From Microbispora oryzae (GTDB lineage: Bacteria; Actinomycetota; Actinomycetes; Streptosporangiales; Streptosporangiaceae): a DNA stretch of 64,000 nt. The DNA lies in assembly GCF_017896165.1 (NCBI RefSeq), contig NZ_JAFCNB010000001.1, forward strand, positions 248,001 through 312,000, in the 5' to 3' direction. A program made the position numbers and the translations under genes. This document shows, one piece after another, positions 45,215-53,376 of the stretch. The first letter of the stretch is position 1. Each line of letters begins with the position of its first letter. The notes under the pieces were generated by a model that had not been told where the DNA came from, made no database searches, and saw only the letters and a list, made by a program, of their open reading frames with translations.

Positions 45215-46054
45215 ATGACTGCTTCCCAGCTCATCGGCGGACACGTCCTCGTCAGCGGCGGCCTGGCCACAGGCGGGCTGCGCTACGCGGCCGACATCGG
45301 CGCCGAGATGATCCAGGTGTTCGTGACCAACCCGCGCGGCTGGGCGCTCCCCGCGGGTAACCCGGCGGAGGACGCCAAACTCAGAGAGTCGGGGATGCCG
45401 GTCTACGTGCACGCCGCCTATCTGGTGAACTTCGGGTCGCCGACCCAGGCCACGCTGGACAACTCCGTCGCCGTGGTGCGCCACACCCTGCGCAGGGGCG
45501 CGGAGATCGGGGCGCTCGGGGTGGTCGTGCACACCGGCTCGGCGGTCAGCCAGCCACGCGAGGACGCCATGCGGCAACTGCGCGAGCACCTGCTGCCGCT
45601 GCTGGACGAGATCGGCGACGACGGCCCCGACCTGCTGCTCGAGCCCATGGCCGGGCAGGGTCAGATGCTCTGCGCGACCGTGCAGGACATCGGTCCCTAC
45701 CTGGAGGCCCTGGACCACCACCCGAAGGCGGGCATCTGCCTGGACACCTGCCACGCCTTCTCGGCGGGGCACGATCTCTCCACCCCGGCAGGCGTGACCG
45801 AGACCTTCGACGCGCTGGGCGAGGTCGCCCCGGGCCGGCTGAAGCTCATCCACGCCAACGACTCCAAGGACCCGTGCGGGTCGAAGAAGGACCGCCACGA
45901 GAACATCGGCGCCGGCCACATCGGCGCGCAGGCGTTCGCGGACATCATGCGCCACCCGGTCGCGGCCGGCGTGCCGCTCTGCATCGAGACGCCCGGCAAG
46001 GCGGACAAGCACCGCGAGGACATCGAGACGCTGAAGAAGCTCCGCGGCCGCTGA
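45215..46054 (+). CDS. nfo: Endonuclease IV (deoxyribonuclease IV)
   Basis: A 279-residue AP endonuclease for base-excision repair. The TIM barrel shows QLIGGHVLVSGGLATGGLRY, MPVYVHAAYLVNFGSP, VVVHTGSAV, LLLEPMAGQG, GICLDTCHAFSAGHDL, LKLIHANDSKDPCGSKKDRH and CIETPGK, which carry the zinc ligands. GGAGGG stands seven bases before the ATG. Its stop codon lies inside the first unit of a 14-bp tandem repeat array. Confidence 0.94.
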   Translation: MTASQLIGGHVLVSGGLATGGLRYAADIGAEMIQVFVTNPRGWALPAGNPAEDAKLRESGMPVYVHAAYLVNFGSPTQATLDNSVAVVRHTLRRGAEIGALGVVVHTGSAVSQPREDAMRQLREHLLPLLDEIGDDGPDLLLEPMAGQGQMLCATVQDIGPYLEALDHHPKAGICLDTCHAFSAGHDLSTPAGVTETFDALGEVAPGRLKLIHANDSKDPCGSKKDRHENIGAGHIGAQAFADIMRHPVAAGVPLCIETPGKADKHREDIETLKKLRGR

Positions 46055-46188
46055 GCCGCCCGGACTGAGCCGCCCCGACTGAGCCGCCCCGACTGAGCCA
46101 GCCGGGCTGGGCCACCTGGGCTGGGCCACCTGGCCGAGCCAGCCAGGCCCGCGCCACCCGGACCGCCACCCGGACCGCCACCCGGACC
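46051..46188. repeat. Two adjoining tandem-repeat arrays at the nfo 3' end
   Basis: Seven degenerate 14-bp units related to CTGAGCCGCCCCGA run from 46051 to 46148; the nfo TGA (46052-46054) belongs to the first. Three perfect 12-bp units GCCACCCGGACC follow at 46153-46188. The rest of the 348-base gap to 46402 contains a GGGGCCCCCGG palindrome and an AT-richer stretch (about 46290-46390), but no gene that I can support. Confidence 0.85.
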
Positions 46189-46402
46189 GGGGCCCCCGGG
46201 GCGATCCGGCGCCCCCGTATGGCCGGATCGCTCCACGGGCTCCCGCCACGCGGGGCGGAGCCCTTCCCCCCCGAGAGGGCCCCGCCCAGACTAACCGTTC
46301 AGCGAGGTTTCCCTCACTTTCGGCTACTCCGCGTGTCTTGCTATGCCGATAACACTACGTGGGGTAGTCAGATGGGCGCGTGTGGCTTCGGACGAGCGGC
46401 GC

Positions 46403-47296
46403 CTAGTTAGCGCCATGCGGCCCGTCGCCGCGCGACGAGCGGGGCACGGAGAACGACGAGCGGTCGCCGACAGCGTGCGTCCCGTCCCTCAAGCCGGGCG
46501 AGACGTCCTGCGGCGCGGACCCGGGCGACGGCGGGGCCGGCGTCATCGTCGCGCCGGTGTCGGTGAGGCAGGCGCGGAACTGCCGGACGAGCAGCTCCCG
46601 CACCTGCCGGGTGTGGCGCCTGCTGACGGGCAGCGTCTCGTCGCCGACCTGGAGGACGACCCGGCCCGCGTCGAACCGCAGCTCGCTCACGTGACGCGCG
46701 TTCACCAGGGTGCTCCGATGCGCCCGGATGAAGCCGGAGCCGCCCCAGCGGCGCTCCAGGGCCGCCAGCGACATCCGTACGAGGTAGTTGGCGTCGGAGG
46801 TGTGCAGGCGGACGTAGTCGCCCTGCGCCTCTGCGTAGCAGACGTCGTGCTGGGCGACGAACCGGGTACGCCCGGCAAGCTCGACCGGGATCACCTCGTC
46901 GGCATCGTCCGGCGACGGGGGCGCGACGGCGGCGGTGAGCCTCCGCACCGCCTCGGCGAGCCGCTCGGGGCGGACCGGCTTGAGCAGGTAGTCGACAGCC
47001 TCCAGCTCGAACGCCTGGATCGCGCAGTCGTGGGCGCTGACGAAGACCAGCCGGGGCGGCGCGGGAAAGCCCCCGATCAACCGGGCCAGGTCGAGGCCGT
47101 CGAGGCCCGGCATGCGGATGTCGAGGAACACCCCGTCGAGGCGCTCCCCATTCGTGATCATCTGGACCATGTCGTGGAGCGCCGCTCCGCCGTCCGAGGC
47201 CGTGCGCACGTGCTCGATCCTCGCGTCCTGCCGGAGCAGGTAGGCGAGCTCGGACAGGGCGGGGACCTCGTCATCGACCGCAAGGACGCGCAGCAT
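46403..47296 (-). CDS. LytTR-family response regulator
   Basis: A 297-residue regulator. The receiver domain starts MLRVLAVDDEVPALSELAYL with the phospho-acceptor in GVFLDIRMPGLDGLDLARL and Lys in YLLKPVRPERLAEAV. The LytTR DNA-binding domain follows (about 150-250: DVCYAEAQGDYVRLHT, GGSGFIRAHRSTLVNARHV). A proline-rich tail of about 40 residues ends it. It should pair with the LytS-like kinase whose gene lies 1.8 kb upstream on the same strand. Three ACAAT direct repeats (47344-47380) upstream could be its own binding sites. Confidence 0.93.
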   Translation of the reverse strand: MLRVLAVDDEVPALSELAYLLRQDARIEHVRTASDGGAALHDMVQMITNGERLDGVFLDIRMPGLDGLDLARLIGGFPAPPRLVFVSAHDCAIQAFELEAVDYLLKPVRPERLAEAVRRLTAAVAPPSPDDADEVIPVELAGRTRFVAQHDVCYAEAQGDYVRLHTSDANYLVRMSLAALERRWGGSGFIRAHRSTLVNARHVSELRFDAGRVVLQVGDETLPVSRRHTRQVRELLVRQFRACLTDTGATMTPAPPSPGSAPQDVSPGLRDGTHAVGDRSSFSVPRSSRGDGPHGAN

Positions 47297-47422
47297 GGCC
47301 AACACCGTGCCCCGTGCGGCCACCCCAGCGCAAGGGTTTGATCGACAATCGGTGAACAATCAATTACCCAAAGCGACAATGACCGGCCATACGGCTCGAG
47401 ATCGAGGGCCCGGTGGGGCCGA

Positions 47423-48397
47423 TCAGTTCACCAGCACGATCTTCCCGCGTGCGTGACGGCTCTCGCTCAGCCTGTGCGCGGCCGCGGCCTCGGTGAGCGG
47501 AAACGCCGCCGCGACCGGCACCCGCAGCCGGCCCTGCCCGGCGAGCTCGACCGCGATGCCGAGGCCGTGTACCGCCAGCGGGTCGGCGGCTCCCACAGCC
47601 GCGGCCCTGTCGCCGGCCCTGTCGCGGGCCCTGTCGCCGGCCGGCACGCCGTGCGACAGGTGCACGCCGAGGGCCGCCGCGGTGAGGTCGGGAGCGATGG
47701 TCACCACGCGCGCCGGGCTCCCGGCGACGGCGATCAGATCGGGCAGCGCCCCTCCCGCGCAGTCGAACACCGCGTCCACCCCGCCCGGCGCCAGCGCGCG
47801 CACCCGTTCGGCCAGACCCGCCCCGTACGTCGTCGGCTCCGCGCCGAGCGAGCGCAGGAAATCGTGGTTGTGCTCCCCGGCCGTACCGATGACGACGGCG
47901 CCACGTGCGACCGCGAGCTGCACGGCGACCGCGCCCACCCCGCCGGCCGCGCCCTGCAGCAGCACGGTGTGCCCGGCGCCGACCGCGAGCCGGTCGAGCA
48001 CCCGGGTGGCCGTCTCGACGGCGCCCGCGGCGCCGCCGGCCTCCTCCCAGCTCCACGCGGCCGGTTTCGGCGCCCAGGCGGTCAGGACCGCGTGATCGGC
48101 GTTGGCGCCGCGCGCGGCCGGCGCGGTCATGCCGAACACCTCGGAGCCGAGCCCGACCCCCGTGACGCCGTCGCCGACCTCGTCCACCACGCCCGCGGCG
48201 TCGAACCCGGTGCGGTACGGGAACGTCACGGGCACCACGTCACGCATCTTCCCGGAGCGGATGGACGTCTCCCCCGTCGACAGTCCGGACGCCCGCACCG
48301 CGATGCGGATCGTCCCCGGCCCCGCGTGCGGCTCCTCGACCTCGGCGACACACACCACGTCGGCCGGGCCGTACTCGGAAAACTGAACAGCTCTCAT
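47423..48397 (-). CDS. Zinc-independent quinone oxidoreductase-like MDR protein
   Basis: A 324-residue NADP-binding medium-chain dehydrogenase. It starts MRAVQFSEYGPADVVCVAEV and has the Rossmann motif LLQGAAGGVGAVAVQLA; the zinc-ligand cysteines of alcohol dehydrogenases are missing, as in quinone oxidoreductases. A variable loop carries three 12-bp repeats (47603-47638) coding GDRARDRAGDR. Its gene diverges from a TetR gene with an inverted repeat between them, so it is the probable target of that regulator. Confidence 0.88.
   Translation of the reverse strand: MRAVQFSEYGPADVVCVAEVEEPHAGPGTIRIAVRASGLSTGETSIRSGKMRDVVPVTFPYRTGFDAAGVVDEVGDGVTGVGLGSEVFGMTAPAARGANADHAVLTAWAPKPAAWSWEEAGGAAGAVETATRVLDRLAVGAGHTVLLQGAAGGVGAVAVQLAVARGAVVIGTAGEHNHDFLRSLGAEPTTYGAGLAERVRALAPGGVDAVFDCAGGALPDLIAVAGSPARVVTIAPDLTAAALGVHLSHGVPAGDRARDRAGDRAAAVGAADPLAVHGLGIAVELAGQGRLRVPVAAAFPLTEAAAAHRLSESRHARGKIVLVN
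47603..47638. repeat. Three 12-bp tandem repeats inside the oxidoreductase gene
   Basis: GGCCCTGTCGCC occurs at 47603-47614 and 47627-47638, with a one-base variant between. They keep the reading frame and add a charged four-residue motif to a surface loop. Confidence 0.8.
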
Positions 48398-48409
48398 GCG
48401 CCGCACCGT

Positions 48410-48429
48410 AACGGAACACCCCGTCCGTT
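48410..48429. promoter_or_regulatory. Candidate TetR operator AACGGA-N8-TCCGTT
   Basis: A perfect six-base inverted repeat lies in the 49-base gap between the divergent oxidoreductase and TetR genes, just upstream of the TetR -10 box TAAAGT (48434-48439). This is the expected place for an autoregulatory TetR site. Confidence 0.5.
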
Positions 48430-48446
48430 TGACTAAAGTGAGAGCG

Positions 48447-49058
48447 GTGACGGCGGAAGTGAGGCAGAAGCGGCGCTCGGACGCCCGCGACAACCGGGCG
48501 CGCATCCTCGCGGTCGCCCGCGCGGCCTTCGCCGCCGAGGGCCTCAACGTGCCGATCCGGGAGATCGCCCGGCGCGCGCAGGTCGGCGCGGCCACCGTCT
48601 ACCGGCACTTCCCGACCAAGGAAGCGCTGCTCGGCGAGGTCTTCGCCGAGCCGATGGCGATGTGCTCGGCGGTCGTCGAAGAGGGACTGGCGGAGGCCGA
48701 CCCGTGGCGCGGCCTCTGCCTGGTGATCGAGAAGCTCATGGAGGTGCACGCCCTCGACCGGGGGCTCTCCCGCGCGTTCACCTCACGGCTGCCGTACTTC
48801 ACGGCGGACCGCGACCGATCGATCCGGCTGCTGCTCCAGCTCATCCGGCGTGCGAAGGAGGCGGGTGACCTGCGGCCGGACATCGTCCTGGAGGACGTCG
48901 TCCTGGCGATGATGGCGAACGAGGGCATCCGCGCCGAATCACCCGAGCAGCGAGTGGCGGCGTCGCGCCGTTTCGCGGCCCTGATGATCCAGTCGTTCCG
49001 CGCCGATCCCGTCCGCGCGCCTCTTCCGCCGGCGGTCCGGCTGGAGTTCGGGGCCTAG
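48447..49058 (+). CDS. TetR-family transcriptional regulator
   Basis: A 203-residue repressor. The N-terminal helix-turn-helix is RARILAVARAAFAAEGLNVP and IREIARRAQVGAATVYRHFP, then TKEALLGEVFAEP. The ligand domain is not recognisable. I use GTG 48447, seven bases after TAAAGT, as a leaderless start; a longer frame from 48396 would overlap the operator. Its stop overlaps that of the convergent histidine kinase gene by four bases (CTAG). Confidence 0.9.
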   Translation: MTAEVRQKRRSDARDNRARILAVARAAFAAEGLNVPIREIARRAQVGAATVYRHFPTKEALLGEVFAEPMAMCSAVVEEGLAEADPWRGLCLVIEKLMEVHALDRGLSRAFTSRLPYFTADRDRSIRLLLQLIRRAKEAGDLRPDIVLEDVVLAMMANEGIRAESPEQRVAASRRFAALMIQSFRADPVRAPLPPAVRLEFGA

Positions 49059-50224
49059 ACCGGGCTGTCCTCGGGGCGGATCTTGGGCACCCGGAGCTGA
49101 ATCCGGGTGCCCTCTCCCGGCGCGGTGCGAACCACGAGTCCGTACTCCGGCCCGTAGATGTGGCGCATCCGCAGATCGACGTTGCTCAGCCCGATCCCGC
49201 CGCGCGGCTCCTCTCCGAGGATCGCCCGCACGTGCTCGGGGTCCATGCCGATCCCGTCGTCCTCGACGGAGATGTGGGCCTCCGGTCCGGCGTCCTCGAT
49301 CACCACGCGCACCTCGCCCGGCATGCCGTGCTTGATGGCGTTCTCGACGAGCGGCTGCAGGCACAGGAACGGCACCGGGACCCGCAGCACCTCGGGCGCG
49401 ACCTGCACGGTGAAGCGCAGGCGGTCGCCGAATCTGGCGCGTTCGAGAAGCAGATAACGGTCCACGCAGCTCAGCTCGTCGGCGAGCGTGGTGAAGTCGC
49501 GGGCGCGGCGCAGCGCGTAGCGGGTGTAGTCGGCGAAGTCGAGCAGGAGCTCGCGGGCCCGCTCGGGGTCGGTCCGGACGAACGAGGCGATCGTGGTGAG
49601 CGAGTTGTAGACGAAGTGGGGGGAGATCTGGGCCCGCAGGGCCCGCATCTCCGCCTCCAGCGCGCGCCGCCGCGACGAGTCGAGCTCGGCCAGCTCAAGC
49701 TGCCCGGAGACCCACCGGCCCACCTCGGTCGCCGTGCGGACGCGGGAGGCGCTGACCAGCGGGTCGTACGCCACGAGCGCGCCGATCACCCGGCCTTCGA
49801 CGGTCAGCGGCACCACCACGCCCGCCACGGTCGCGGCGCCGCCGCCGGGGCCGCCGATTGAGCCGCTGATTGGGCCGTCGCCGGGGATCAGATGGGGCCG
49901 GCCGTCCGTCATGGCCGACCGGACCCCGGCGAGGATCTCCTCGTCCACCGGCAGGTTGTCGCCGTCCCGGGCGAGGACCCGGTCGGTGGACGTGACGGCG
50001 AGCGCGGCGGTGCCGAGCAGCGTCCGCAGGTGGCGTACCGCCTTGCGGGCCGACTCGCGGGTGAGGCCCGCCCGCAGCGAGGGCGCGGCGAGACCCGCCA
50101 CGTGGAGGGCGAGATAGGTCCCCTCCTCCGGAAGGCCGCCGCGGCACGGCCTCGTCCGGCGGGCCAGCGCGTAGCCCGCGGCGGCGGACATCGCGCAGAG
50201 CGTCACCCATACGGCTGCAGACAC
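49055..50224 (-). CDS. LytS-type sensor histidine kinase
   Basis: A 389-residue sensor. It begins with one membrane helix (VWVTLCAMSAAAGYALA), then a GAF-like sensing region (TYLALHVAGLAAPSLRAGLT to about residue 220), the His_kinase block LRAQISPHFVYNSLTTIASF with the phospho-acceptor His, and an ATPase domain (LQPLVENAIKHG, VEDDGIGMDPE, GGIGLSNVDLRM). GTG 50224 is seven bases after TACGGT (50232-50237), probably leaderless. Its partner is the LytTR regulator; an unrelated divergent gene pair separates them. Confidence 0.92.
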   Translation of the reverse strand: MSAAVWVTLCAMSAAAGYALARRTRPCRGGLPEEGTYLALHVAGLAAPSLRAGLTRESARKAVRHLRTLLGTAALAVTSTDRVLARDGDNLPVDEEILAGVRSAMTDGRPHLIPGDGPISGSIGGPGGGAATVAGVVVPLTVEGRVIGALVAYDPLVSASRVRTATEVGRWVSGQLELAELDSSRRRALEAEMRALRAQISPHFVYNSLTTIASFVRTDPERARELLLDFADYTRYALRRARDFTTLADELSCVDRYLLLERARFGDRLRFTVQVAPEVLRVPVPFLCLQPLVENAIKHGMPGEVRVVIEDAGPEAHISVEDDGIGMDPEHVRAILGEEPRGGIGLSNVDLRMRHIYGPEYGLVVRTAPGEGTRIQLRVPKIRPEDSPV

Positions 50225-50252
50225 GCGGCACACCGTAACCCCTCGGCGGGGG

Positions 50253-50873
50253 TCAGGGCGGGCCCTCGCCCGGCTCCTCCTGATATGAGTAGCGCTGCTC
50301 TTTCCAGGGGTCGGCGATGTTGTGGTAGCCGCGGTCCTCCCAGAACCCACGCCGGTCATCGACCAGATATTCGACGGCGCGCACCCATTTCACGCTCTTC
50401 CAGGCGTACAGGTGGGGGACGACGAGACGCACCGGATGGCCCGTCTCCGGGGTGAGGCGCGCCCCGTCCAGGTGGGTGGCGAAGAGGGTGGTGGGCCGGT
50501 CGAAGTCGCTCATCCGGAGGTTGGCGCTGTACCCGTACTCCGCCCAGACCAGGACGTGCCGGACCTCCGGCGCCGGGGGCGCCCGCTCCAGCAGCGCGGC
50601 GGCGGGGAAGCCCTCCCACTCGTTGCCCAGGACGGAGAACTTGGTGACGCAGTGGAAGTCGGCCATGACGACCGCCGGGGGCAGCCGGGAGAACTCCGCC
50701 CAGTCGAACTCGTGCACCTCGCCGGACGCCGTCGCGCCGAAGACCTGGAACCGCCAGGTCTGCGGGCGGAAGGCCGGCACCCTCCCGTAATGGATGACGG
50801 GACGCCCCCGTGGGATGTACTGGCCCGGGGGCAGGCGAGTCTCCTCTTCAGGGATCTCCGGCACGCCCGCCAT
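50253..50873 (-). CDS. Sulfite oxidase-like molybdopterin oxidoreductase
   Basis: A 206-residue protein with the oxidoreductase molybdopterin-binding fold (YedY/SUOX type, no haem or dimerisation domain). The molybdenum-binding Cys is in VMADFHCVTKFSVLGNEWEG; other conserved blocks are HVLVWAEYGYSANLRM and VRLVVPHLYAWKSVKWVRAV. No signal peptide is seen from ATG 50873, so it is probably cytoplasmic. Substrate unknown. Confidence 0.88.
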   Translation of the reverse strand: MAGVPEIPEEETRLPPGQYIPRGRPVIHYGRVPAFRPQTWRFQVFGATASGEVHEFDWAEFSRLPPAVVMADFHCVTKFSVLGNEWEGFPAAALLERAPPAPEVRHVLVWAEYGYSANLRMSDFDRPTTLFATHLDGARLTPETGHPVRLVVPHLYAWKSVKWVRAVEYLVDDRRGFWEDRGYHNIADPWKEQRYSYQEEPGEGPP

Positions 50874-50952
50874 CCTGCCATCAGGGGCTCGCCCGGCTCC
50901 CACCGGACCCCGGGCGGCCGATCCAGCCCGACGATGCGCTATATTCCACGCC

Positions 50953-51024
50953 ATGCGCACCGTTTACGCGTTTTGGTATGGCGACGGACCCGTGAGGACC
51001 GCTCGCCCGCGAACGCTGCGCTGA
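50953..51024 (+). CDS. Aromatic leader peptide for DAHP synthase attenuation
   Basis: A 23-codon frame, MRTVYAFWYGDG then a basic tail, with Tyr5, Phe7, Trp8 and Tyr9. Phe and Tyr9 use TTT and TAT, which are rare in this GC-rich genome. TATATT (50940-50945) lies seven bases before the ATG, so transcript and peptide start together. A terminator follows 14 bases after the stop codon, and GGACCCG (50986-50992) inside the frame can pair with the terminator's CGGGTCC. The layout fits ribosome-stalling attenuation that senses aromatic aminoacyl-tRNAs. Confidence 0.82.
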   Translation: MRTVYAFWYGDGPVRTARPRTLR

Positions 51025-51037
51025 CAGCCACCGCGAA

Positions 51038-51080
51038 CGAAGGCCCCGGGTCCACTGGACCCGGGGCCTTCGTCGTTTTT
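51038..51080 (+). terminator. Attenuator terminator before DAHP synthase
   Basis: A perfect 16-bp stem (51038-51053 with 51057-51072) has a three-base loop and is followed by TCGTTTTT, an unusually complete intrinsic terminator. It lies 60 bases upstream of the DAHP synthase start. The competing pairing 50986-50992 with 51047-51053 would break it. Confidence 0.9.
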
Positions 51081-51132
51081 CCCGGAACCGGCAGCAGAGA
51101 CCGGCACCAGACCCGCAGCAGAAGGAGTCATC

Positions 51133-52173
51133 ATGGTCATCGTCATGGCCCCCGAGGCCACGCAGGACGACGTCGAGGCGATCGTCGAGGTCGTCGTCGC
51201 GGCGGGCGGCGAGGCATTCGCCAGCCGCGGCGTGAGCCGCACGATCGTCGGGCTCGTCGGCGACGTGGAGCGCTTCGCCACGCTGAACCTCGGCGCCATG
51301 CGCGGCGTCGCCGAAGTCGTCCGGGTGTCGACGCCGTACAAGCTGGTCAGCCGGGAGAACCATCCCGACCGGACCACGGTGACCGTGCGCGGCGTGCCCA
51401 TCGGCCCGGACACCGTCACGCTGATCGCCGGCCCGTGCGCGGTCGAGACGCCGCGGCAGACGCTCGAGGCGGCCCGGATGGCCAAGGCGGCGGGTGCCAC
51501 GCTGCTGCGGGGCGGCGCCTACAAGCCGCGCACCTCGCCGTACGCCTTCCAGGGGCTGGGCGAGGAGGGCCTGCGCATCCTGGCGGACGTCAGGGAGCAG
51601 ACCGGTCTGCCGATCGTGACCGAGGTGGTGGACGCCCACGACGTGGCGCTGGTCGCCTCCTACGCCGACATGCTGCAGGTCGGCACCCGCAACGCGCAGA
51701 ACTTCGCGCTGCTGCAGGCCGTGGGTGCCGCGGGCAAGCCGGTCATGCTGAAGCGCGGCATGACGGCCACGATCGAGGAGTGGCTCATGGCCGCCGAGTA
51801 CGTGGCGCAGCGCGGCAACCTCGACATCGTCCTGTGCGAGCGCGGCATCCGGACCTACGAGACCGCGACCAGGAACACCCTCGACATCTCGGCCGTCCCG
51901 GTGGTCCAGCGGCTGTCGCATCTGCCCGTCATCGTGGACCCCTCCCACTCCGGCGGACGGCGCGACCTGGTGCTGCCGCTCACCCGGGCCGCCGTGGCCG
52001 TCGGCGCGGACGGCGTGATCATCGATGTGCACCCCGACCCCGGACAGGCCCTCTGCGACGGCCCGCAGGCCCTCGTCGACGGCGACCTGGACGAGCTGGC
52101 CGCCGTCATGCGGGACTTCCCCCCGCTGATGAACCGCACACTCGCCGGAGCCGCCGCGCGGGCGCTCGCCTGA
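51133..52173 (+). CDS. aroF: 3-Deoxy-7-phosphoheptulonate (DAHP) synthase, AroF/KDPG-like type
   Basis: First step of the shikimate pathway. The 346-residue protein has an N-terminal ferredoxin-like regulatory region (about 1-70) and the barrel motifs LIAGPCAVE, LLRGGAYKPRTSPYAFQGLG, LPIVTEVVD, LQVGTRNAQNFALL, PVMLKRGM, VLCERGIRTYE, VIVDPSHSGGRRD and VHPDPGQALCDGPQ. Mycobacteria and plants mostly use the other (type II) enzyme. ATG 51133 is preceded by AGAAGGAG. It is expressed through the aromatic attenuator, so starvation for Tyr, Phe or Trp should raise it. Confidence 0.95.
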   Translation: MVIVMAPEATQDDVEAIVEVVVAAGGEAFASRGVSRTIVGLVGDVERFATLNLGAMRGVAEVVRVSTPYKLVSRENHPDRTTVTVRGVPIGPDTVTLIAGPCAVETPRQTLEAARMAKAAGATLLRGGAYKPRTSPYAFQGLGEEGLRILADVREQTGLPIVTEVVDAHDVALVASYADMLQVGTRNAQNFALLQAVGAAGKPVMLKRGMTATIEEWLMAAEYVAQRGNLDIVLCERGIRTYETATRNTLDISAVPVVQRLSHLPVIVDPSHSGGRRDLVLPLTRAAVAVGADGVIIDVHPDPGQALCDGPQALVDGDLDELAAVMRDFPPLMNRTLAGAAARALA

Positions 52174-52176
52174 CGG

Positions 52177-53312
52177 CTACGCGATCCTGACCGAGGACGC
52201 GTCCAGCCATCCGGAGGGAGTGAGCTTCGCTGACGCGATCCTGGACGAGTAGCCGGCCATCTCGCGCGTGAACCAGAGCGGGATGGCCGGCAGGTCCTGG
52301 ACCAGGAGCGACTCGGCCCGCTGGTAGAGCCGCGTGGCCCCGGACGCCGAGACCTGCCGGTCGGCGGACTTCAGCAGCGCGTCGAACTTCGGGGCGCGGT
52401 AGACCGAGAAGTTGAAGAGCGCGCCGGAGGCGTAGTGGCCGAGGGCGTTCTCCACGTACGGGAAGTCGAGGCTCCAGCCCGCGCGGAACAGGCCGGGGAG
52501 GCGTCCCCCGGCCTGGGCCCTGGTGAACTCCGCCAGCGTCTTCACGGGCTTCGGCACGATCTTCAGCTTGCCGCCGAACGCGCGCCGGAGAAGGCCGACC
52601 TGACGATCGCGGCCCGGTCGATCGCCGCCGAGATCGCCTTGCGGACGTCCGCGCCGGTGTGCAGCGAGAGCGGGAAGTCGATCGTCTCCAGCGTGCCGCC
52701 CGGCCGGTCGACGACCCGGCCGCCCAGGTCCTGCCGGAAGCTGCCCGCCTTCGCGGCCGGGATCAGGTCGACGAAGTCGACGTCACCGGCCAGGAGGGCG
52801 CTGTAGCCCTGCCCGGCGTCCCGGAACGTCGTGTATCTGACGCCGGTCACGTTGGTCCGCAGGGTGCCGGCGTACCCGCCGAACCGGGCGAGCACGGCGC
52901 CGGAGCCCGGCGTGCCGGAGACGAGCCTGAACGGGCCGTCGACCACGGGGTGAGCGGCGAGCGACGACGGCCGCTTGAGGGTCGCGTCGGGCAGCGGCGA
53001 GAACGCCACCTGCCCCAGCTTCTTCACGAACGGCCCGAAGGGCCGGTTCAGCTCGATGGTGAAGGTGAGGTCGTCGACCACCGTGAGACCGGACATCCGC
53101 CGGGCTCCGTATCCCTTGATGTCCTGGAAGAGGTAGGACGCGCCCCTCTTCGAGGAGGCGGCCAGGTTCCACGCCTCGACGAAGTTGCGGGCCCGGACGG
53201 GGGGCGTCCCCACGACCAGCGCCGAGGACACCAGGGTGAGGGCGAGGCCAAGCCCGCGGTGGGACACCGTCTCCTCCGGGATGAAAGCCGCGATCAACAA
53301 CAGATTGAACAT
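52177..53312 (-). pseudogene. Decayed family 5 peptide-binding (ABC substrate-binding) protein
   Basis: Two fragments of one SBP_bac_5 (DppA/OppA-like) protein. The first (53312-52563) jumps from a hydrophobic N-terminal stretch straight to PPVRARNFVEAWN, a block normally about 100 residues in, and stops after IDRAAIVRSAFSGAR. The second frame (from 52557) resumes near the C-terminus with TLAEFTRAQAGG, LFRAGWSLDFPYVENAL and LLVQDLPAIPLWF. About 100 residues are missing at the front and over 100 in the middle, with a frameshift. No transporter permease or ATPase genes are nearby. Confidence 0.82.
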
Positions 53313-53376
53313 CCCAGTGGTGAAGGTTGACCCTCGGAGTCAGTAAGACGCCCGGCCAGAAACGATCGAATTACGA

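Noticed and set aside
46153-46188. Three 12-bp repeats considered as a CRISPR fragment
   Set aside because: Units are directly adjacent with no spacers, so they are a simple tandem repeat.
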